Position numbers and translations under genes: made by a program. Below are positions 59,705 through 64,000 of a stretch of DNA of 64,000 nt, piece by piece. The first letter of the stretch is position 1. Each line of letters opens with the position of its first letter. Origin of the DNA: Leptospiraceae bacterium (GTDB taxonomy: Bacteria > Spirochaetota > Leptospiria > Leptospirales > Leptospiraceae); the NCBI GenBank assembly GCA_016711485.1, contig JADJSX010000006.1, forward strand, positions 420,001 to 484,000, read 5' to 3'. The notes below the pieces were generated by a model. The model saw only the letters and a program-made list of their open reading frames with translations, ran no database searches and was not told the DNA's origin.

Positions 59705-61135
59705 TTATAAATTTTTTATTTTATTTACTAATATAAATAATTCTTTTCTAGTTCCATCTGGATCAAAAGCAAGTGAACTTTGTAATAAATGAATCACCAT
59801 ATTAAAATCGACATTTCCTCTATGAATCGATTTATTTATTAACATTGCAAGGCCTGCTACACCAGCGGCAAATCGAAAGTCTTCGGTCGATTCCCAAGTT
59901 GTTGTTTCATTATTCTGAACTGTTTGTTTTATTTCTTCCGTAGTGCCTTTTTCGGATTTGTATTTTAATTTTATCTCTACCATTTCTAAGCTGTTATTGG
60001 TATTTTGTGCAGGCAAAATTTCATACAATGCAGTATAGGAAAATCCGGAATAAGCATTATAACTTTTTGCGTCTTTTACTTGTTTAAAGTTCTCAAATCC
60101 AATTAATCGAAAGGATTCTACATTGTTTCGGTTGAATTTAACTTCAACTTTCATATCCGAAGTTAGGCTCTTTATTGGTTGCCAGGAAGAATCTAAGGAA
60201 AATTTATACAAATCTTGGGAAGATCGAATGTAAAATGTTTCGCCTAATTTTAAATTTGCTAATTTGTCCATGACTGAAACGTTTCCTAAATCTTTTCCAA
60301 ATCCTATAGCTGAAAAACTTGTACCCGATTTTTTTTCTCTGTCGATAAGAGTAAAAAATTCATTATCATTTACTCCACCAAAATCTCCATCAGTTATAAG
60401 AATAACTTTGCTGGGAACATTGAGATTTTTTATTTCTTTTGTTAGTCGGTAAGAAAGTAAAATTCCTGGCCATATATCTGTCCCACCGTTTGCTGTTAAT
60501 CTAGATATAGAGTCTAGAATTTTATTTTTTGCGTTTATATTTGTTGGATTTAATACTATTTTTGCATCCGTAGTAAATTGAATAATCGAAACTGTATCGT
60601 TACCTTGCAAAGTTTGAATGAAATTTTTCATAAAAGTTTTGGCGAGTTCTAACCTATCGTATCCACTCATAGACCCGGAAGTATCAACAGCAAATATAAT
60701 ATTTTTAGTAGGTATATCTTTTTTTTCTGTTTCTAAATTTGGAGAGTAAATTCCTATATGTACCAGTTTATTTTTTGGATTCCAAGGACTTGTTGCAATT
60801 TCACTATAAATATTTAAATTCTTTTGATTTGAATATTTGGGATAATTATAACTAAAATGGTTTAGTAACTCTTCTGTATAAACTTGTGACGGATAATTAG
60901 AATTATCTATTGCTTCTTTTAATTGGTAAAATGAAAATGTCGAACTTTCAAGCGGGTAAGAAGAGGTATCCACAGTTTTAGTATTCTTAAAATTAGAGGA
61001 ATGATTTAAATTGTATTCGGGAATAATTATTTGATTTTGGTAGTATGAATTATTTCTACTCGAACAATAAAACATTAACAAATATACCAATATAATAATA
61101 AATTTAACAATTTTCGAAAGTATTAGTTTATTCAT
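59705..61135 (-). CDS. vWA-domain lipoprotein (YfbK-like)
   Basis: The protein has 476 residues. The signal ends 'LVYLLMFYCSSRNN' (FYC lipobox-like). An N-terminal region 'LKEAIDNSNYPSQVYTEELLNHFSYNYPKY' is typical of proteins in which it precedes a vWA domain. The vWA domain holds an intact MIDAS: 'NIIFAVDTSGSMSGYDRLELAK', 'TANGGTDIWPGI' and 'VILITDGDFGG'. The C-terminal part 'FRFAAGVAGLAMLI' fits the DUF3520-like tail. It is a likely metal-dependent adhesion or scaffold protein of the envelope. It follows the giant gene upstream by 17 bp. Confidence 0.85.
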   Translation of the reverse strand: MNKLILSKIVKFIIILVYLLMFYCSSRNNSYYQNQIIIPEYNLNHSSNFKNTKTVDTSSYPLESSTFSFYQLKEAIDNSNYPSQVYTEELLNHFSYNYPKYSNQKNLNIYSEIATSPWNPKNKLVHIGIYSPNLETEKKDIPTKNIIFAVDTSGSMSGYDRLELAKTFMKNFIQTLQGNDTVSIIQFTTDAKIVLNPTNINAKNKILDSISRLTANGGTDIWPGILLSYRLTKEIKNLNVPSKVILITDGDFGGVNDNEFFTLIDREKKSGTSFSAIGFGKDLGNVSVMDKLANLKLGETFYIRSSQDLYKFSLDSSWQPIKSLTSDMKVEVKFNRNNVESFRLIGFENFKQVKDAKSYNAYSGFSYTALYEILPAQNTNNSLEMVEIKLKYKSEKGTTEEIKQTVQNNETTTWESTEDFRFAAGVAGLAMLINKSIHRGNVDFNMVIHLLQSSLAFDPDGTRKELFILVNKIKNL

Positions 61136-61152
61136 TTTTTAGTCCAAGTGTT

Positions 61153-64000
61153 TTAATAAGAAACTCCCATTATTTTTTTTGTCCCATCGGTTTCTTTCGT
61201 ATAGGAAAATATTTTTAATACAGAAAATTTTTCGTATGAATTTTCTTCTTCTATCTCATAATTCCATAACCAACCCCATAGGCTTCCTCTTGCTCGGTAT
61301 CCTCTTTCTTTTTTTGTGTACTCGCGGTAAAGTGATCCAAGTAAAATATATGTTTCTTCTTTATCTTGTTTTTTATACCAGTATCCAAGACCTAAAAGAC
61401 CAAGGTGAAAGTTTTCATTTTTTTCTTCCGAAGTATAAAGTAACATTGGGCCGTAAATACGAGAGTGTTCCTCTTTAGAATCAAAACTGCGGATAATGGG
61501 TAGAAAATTGTATGTTATCTCATCCTTTGACTTTGCGTATCCTAACCAAAGAAAACTGGCGTTACTCCATATTTCGTTTTCCTTTCTGAAATTCCAAAGA
61601 AATCCATCGACTCCTCTAAAATAAGATTCCTCATTAAAATGGTGGTATTGAATTCCTGTAAATAAAAAATCCCAAGTATAAGCCTGATTAGACGCAAAAT
61701 ACTCATAATCCGCAAGATATAAAAAATTATTCCTTATTCCATCTTTTGATTTTCTTCTGTAATTTCCAAGTACCCAGCTTTTATAATAATCGACACCATC
61801 TTCGTAATAAAACAATAAAGATATATTGTAAATTGGTACATTTCCATCTAATCTATACCCACCTCCTAAGTAGGACAAAATAGTGGCTTCTTCCCATTTG
61901 CCGTTACTTTTTTTGAAATCCCATCCAAAATTATATATTCCAGAGAATTTAGTTTCCGATTCGTTATTAAAAAATTTAAAACTTCTAAATAGTAGATTAA
62001 TTTCAAAGTTTTTGGGAGATTTTTCTAATTCAGCTAAAAATAAAAAAGAATTGAGGTAATAAGAGTTATTTTTCATCGTAAAATAATTAAATAAGGTAAA
62101 TGTCCAAAATTCATTTCCTTTGCTGTTAAAACTAATTGGAAAAACACCGAACAATCCATCAGAGAAATAATAGAATGGAAATAATATAAGTCTACGTAAT
62201 TCACTTTTATTATCCTTGATCTGATTTATTTCCCAATCAAAAATCCAAAATAAATTTGTACGCTCTTTCCAATGTGATTTGGATCGGTGGAAAAATGGTG
62301 TTAACCACAGAGTGTAACTTTTCAGAAATTCTGATTTTACTTCTTCTTTATTTGGATTTCTGTAAATATTACTATTATAGTACCCTAAGATTGGCCAAAA
62401 GAAAAAATTTGTATTAGCAGAATCTTCAGATCGGATACTTTTAAAATAGGATAACAGTGTGTAATTTATATTTGTTTCTGAACTTTCTCTGTTCGAAGTT
62501 TTATGAATATAAAACGGTAAAATCCTATGACCTGATTTTACTTCCGAAGAATACCAATTTACTAAAGGCCAGACAATAGATTTTTCTTTCCAATTATTTT
62601 CTTTATAGGATTCAGAGATAAATAAATTGATTAGGAATACTTTTTTTTCTGAAGTTTCCTCCTTTTGTTTTCCGTAAATGGGGAATAATACAAAGTATTC
62701 TAATAAATCAGTTTGGTACCATACAAATAAGGGTGCTACGTATACTTTATCGTCTGAATTTTTGTCCCAACTAAACCAAGACAATGGAAGGAGTCTAATA
62801 TGCCTTCTAGAGTCAGCGGCTTCGTAAGATAATAATCCGAATAACAAACTATAGCCGCTAAAGTTCAGAGACTCTTCTCTATTTACGGATCGTTTGCGTG
62901 TAAGTTTTGGTTTGTTATCCGTTTGTTCCTCTTTAATTTTCTGCTCTAACGATAATTTTTTATTTTTTTCTTCTTCTAGTTCTTCATAACTTTTATTTCG
63001 ATTGAGCACATTTCTTAGAAACTTTGGTTTATCAATAGTTTGGCGGAAGGATATACTGGCTAAGTAATAAAAAACTGTTAAATCAGTATCAAAATACCAT
63101 TTGTCTTCCTTTTTCCCTAAACTAAGATTTGGATTTATTAATCCCGAATTTGATTTTGTAAACCAAATTAAGTTAAAATGATAATCATTTTCCTTGTCAT
63201 TGTAGTTTATATAAAATGGAAGTAGTAAAGTAAAATCTGTTTTCTCTGAATTAGCCCGCCAGTAAATCGGGAATATGGTTTGGAAATTCTCTTTTTTGGT
63301 ATAATCCTGGAGGGAAACCCAAGGTCCGAAAAAAAATGTAGAATTAATTGGATCCCATCTATTGTAGTAAAGTAAAAATGGAATAAATGTTTTTCCGTAG
63401 GAAGATGTTGGAGAACTTAAATCCTTATCAATAAGAAATAGGGGAATTCTAAAATAGTCTTCTTTTTTATAAAATACAAACGGTAAAACGGAAATGGCTT
63501 TTAATTCTCCATTTTCCGATTTCTCCCAGTGGAAAATGCTAAGTATCCTCTTGTAATCTCCTTCTCCTTGTTCATATGAAGAATAGTATAAGACTGGTAT
63601 TACAGGAAATCCCCATTTACTTTTATGAATATACTCTTTAAATCCACCACTATCTTCTTCTAAGTTTCTATAATAAAATAAAGTCCAATTTGTAATTTCA
63701 TGGTGACGTTCCCCTTTTGTAATTGGGTAAGAATAATTGGAATAATAAAATGGAAACAACGAAAAACCAAATTTAGTATTTGATTCTGACGGATTCTCCT
63801 TTTTATAATGTCCATAAATAGGAAATACGTAATGATATTTAGAATCTTCTAATTCTGTGTGGCGGATAATCGGTACAATGGGAAACCATAAACTATTTTC
63901 TCTTAGTTTATTATTAACTTTATAGGTTTCCGATATTTTTCCATGGAATAATGAAAAATGTTTTTCCTTAATATAATTATCTTTTGAATTTGATTCATAA
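61153..64000 (-). CDS. Very large repetitive exported protein, 3' part
   Basis: The frame is open from the window edge (64000) to the stop at 61153, so at least 949 residues are present and the N-terminus is outside. It consists of aromatic-rich units with a recurring 'P-F/I/L-Y-x-x-Y' and 'F-F/W-P-I/L' pattern, such as 'VFPIYGHYKKENPSE', 'FSLFPFYYSNYS', 'LPFYINYNDKEND', 'FVLFPIYGKQKEE' and 'ILFPFYYFSDG'. The spacing suggests beta strands of a repetitive barrel or solenoid. A charged insert lies around 62900-63000. The family is not recognised. It is upstream of the vWA lipoprotein gene. Confidence 0.7.
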   Translation of the reverse strand, partial: YESNSKDNYIKEKHFSLFHGKISETYKVNNKLRENSLWFPIVPIIRHTELEDSKYHYVFPIYGHYKKENPSESNTKFGFSLFPFYYSNYSYPITKGERHHEITNWTLFYYRNLEEDSGGFKEYIHKSKWGFPVIPVLYYSSYEQGEGDYKRILSIFHWEKSENGELKAISVLPFVFYKKEDYFRIPLFLIDKDLSSPTSSYGKTFIPFLLYYNRWDPINSTFFFGPWVSLQDYTKKENFQTIFPIYWRANSEKTDFTLLLPFYINYNDKENDYHFNLIWFTKSNSGLINPNLSLGKKEDKWYFDTDLTVFYYLASISFRQTIDKPKFLRNVLNRNKSYEELEEEKNKKLSLEQKIKEEQTDNKPKLTRKRSVNREESLNFSGYSLLFGLLSYEAADSRRHIRLLPLSWFSWDKNSDDKVYVAPLFVWYQTDLLEYFVLFPIYGKQKEETSEKKVFLINLFISESYKENNWKEKSIVWPLVNWYSSEVKSGHRILPFYIHKTSNRESSETNINYTLLSYFKSIRSEDSANTNFFFWPILGYYNSNIYRNPNKEEVKSEFLKSYTLWLTPFFHRSKSHWKERTNLFWIFDWEINQIKDNKSELRRLILFPFYYFSDGLFGVFPISFNSKGNEFWTFTLFNYFTMKNNSYYLNSFLFLAELEKSPKNFEINLLFRSFKFFNNESETKFSGIYNFGWDFKKSNGKWEEATILSYLGGGYRLDGNVPIYNISLLFYYEDGVDYYKSWVLGNYRRKSKDGIRNNFLYLADYEYFASNQAYTWDFLFTGIQYHHFNEESYFRGVDGFLWNFRKENEIWSNASFLWLGYAKSKDEITYNFLPIIRSFDSKEEHSRIYGPMLLYTSEEKNENFHLGLLGLGYWYKKQDKEETYILLGSLYREYTKKERGYRARGSLWGWLWNYEIEEENSYEKFSVLKIFSYTKETDGTKKIMGVSY

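Overview
The window is AT-rich DNA from a spirochaete, most likely a member of the Leptospiraceae (Leptospira or a close uncultured relative). This is inferred from a spirochaete-type flagellar hook-basal body protein, many short lipoproteins with loose spirochaetal lipoboxes (for example SNC, NNC, FSC, IYC), tandem TRL-like lipoproteins, a small lipoprotein resembling a Leptospira-specific family (TIGR04452), and frequent TTG starts. No rRNA, CRISPR array, replication origin or prophage was seen; there is one tRNA.

Layout. 0-4.6 kb (minus strand): a ribH-nusB-TPR operon, a HEAT-repeat protein and tRNA-Thr(CGU). 4.7-9.5 kb: a gene-poor stretch with two repeat elements, then two signalling proteins (REC-HDOD; MASE1-GGDEF). 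9.5-10.7 kb: an ISAs1-type insertion sequence with 10-bp target duplication and a frameshifted transposase. 11-20 kb: App1-type phosphatase, MarR regulator, GT39 glycosyltransferase, TolC-like protein, rpiB and a LamG-like exported protein. 20.1-22.4 kb: a four-gene overlapping operon ending in an RHH/PIN-like pair. 22.8-28.1 kb: a flagellar gene, EamA transporter, two RNA-modification genes and citrate synthase. 28.2-30.8 kb: a kexin-like subtilase lipoprotein followed by a separate protein resembling a subtilase prodomain. 31.7-35.6 kb: a two-gene module, zinc ribbon-FHA-like protein plus a 1169-residue zinc ribbon-pseudokinase-KAP NTPase; this is the best candidate for an undescribed system. 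35.7-38 kb: a YHYH/MORN/SCO1 operon whose first gene carries an in-frame amber stop.

38.6-53.2 kb is dominated by N2O/NO metabolism: a fasciclin lipoprotein, a cysteine-free Crp/Fnr regulator, NnrS, and (after an accessory island with a RelE/ParE toxin pair, XRE regulators and an AAA/DUF4143 ATPase) a complete clade II nos operon: c-type cytochrome, nosZ, a NosB-like membrane protein, a Csp-like copper protein, nosL, nosD, nosF, nosY. Three TTGAY-N4-RTCAA palindromes lie 58-72 bp upstream of the fasciclin gene, the regulator/nnrS divergent promoter and the nos operon, suggesting one NO-responsive regulon. 53.5-64 kb: tandem small lipoprotein families, glpK, a vWA lipoprotein and the 3' part of a very large exported protein running off the window.

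Two families of small inverted-repeat elements are scattered through the window. One (about 115 bp) overlaps the start region of nosD. The other (about 150-300 bp) carries a translatable small ORF, appears six times, and one copy holds a second nested element with a clean 9-bp target duplication. CDS calls rest on reading the sequence; no database search was run.
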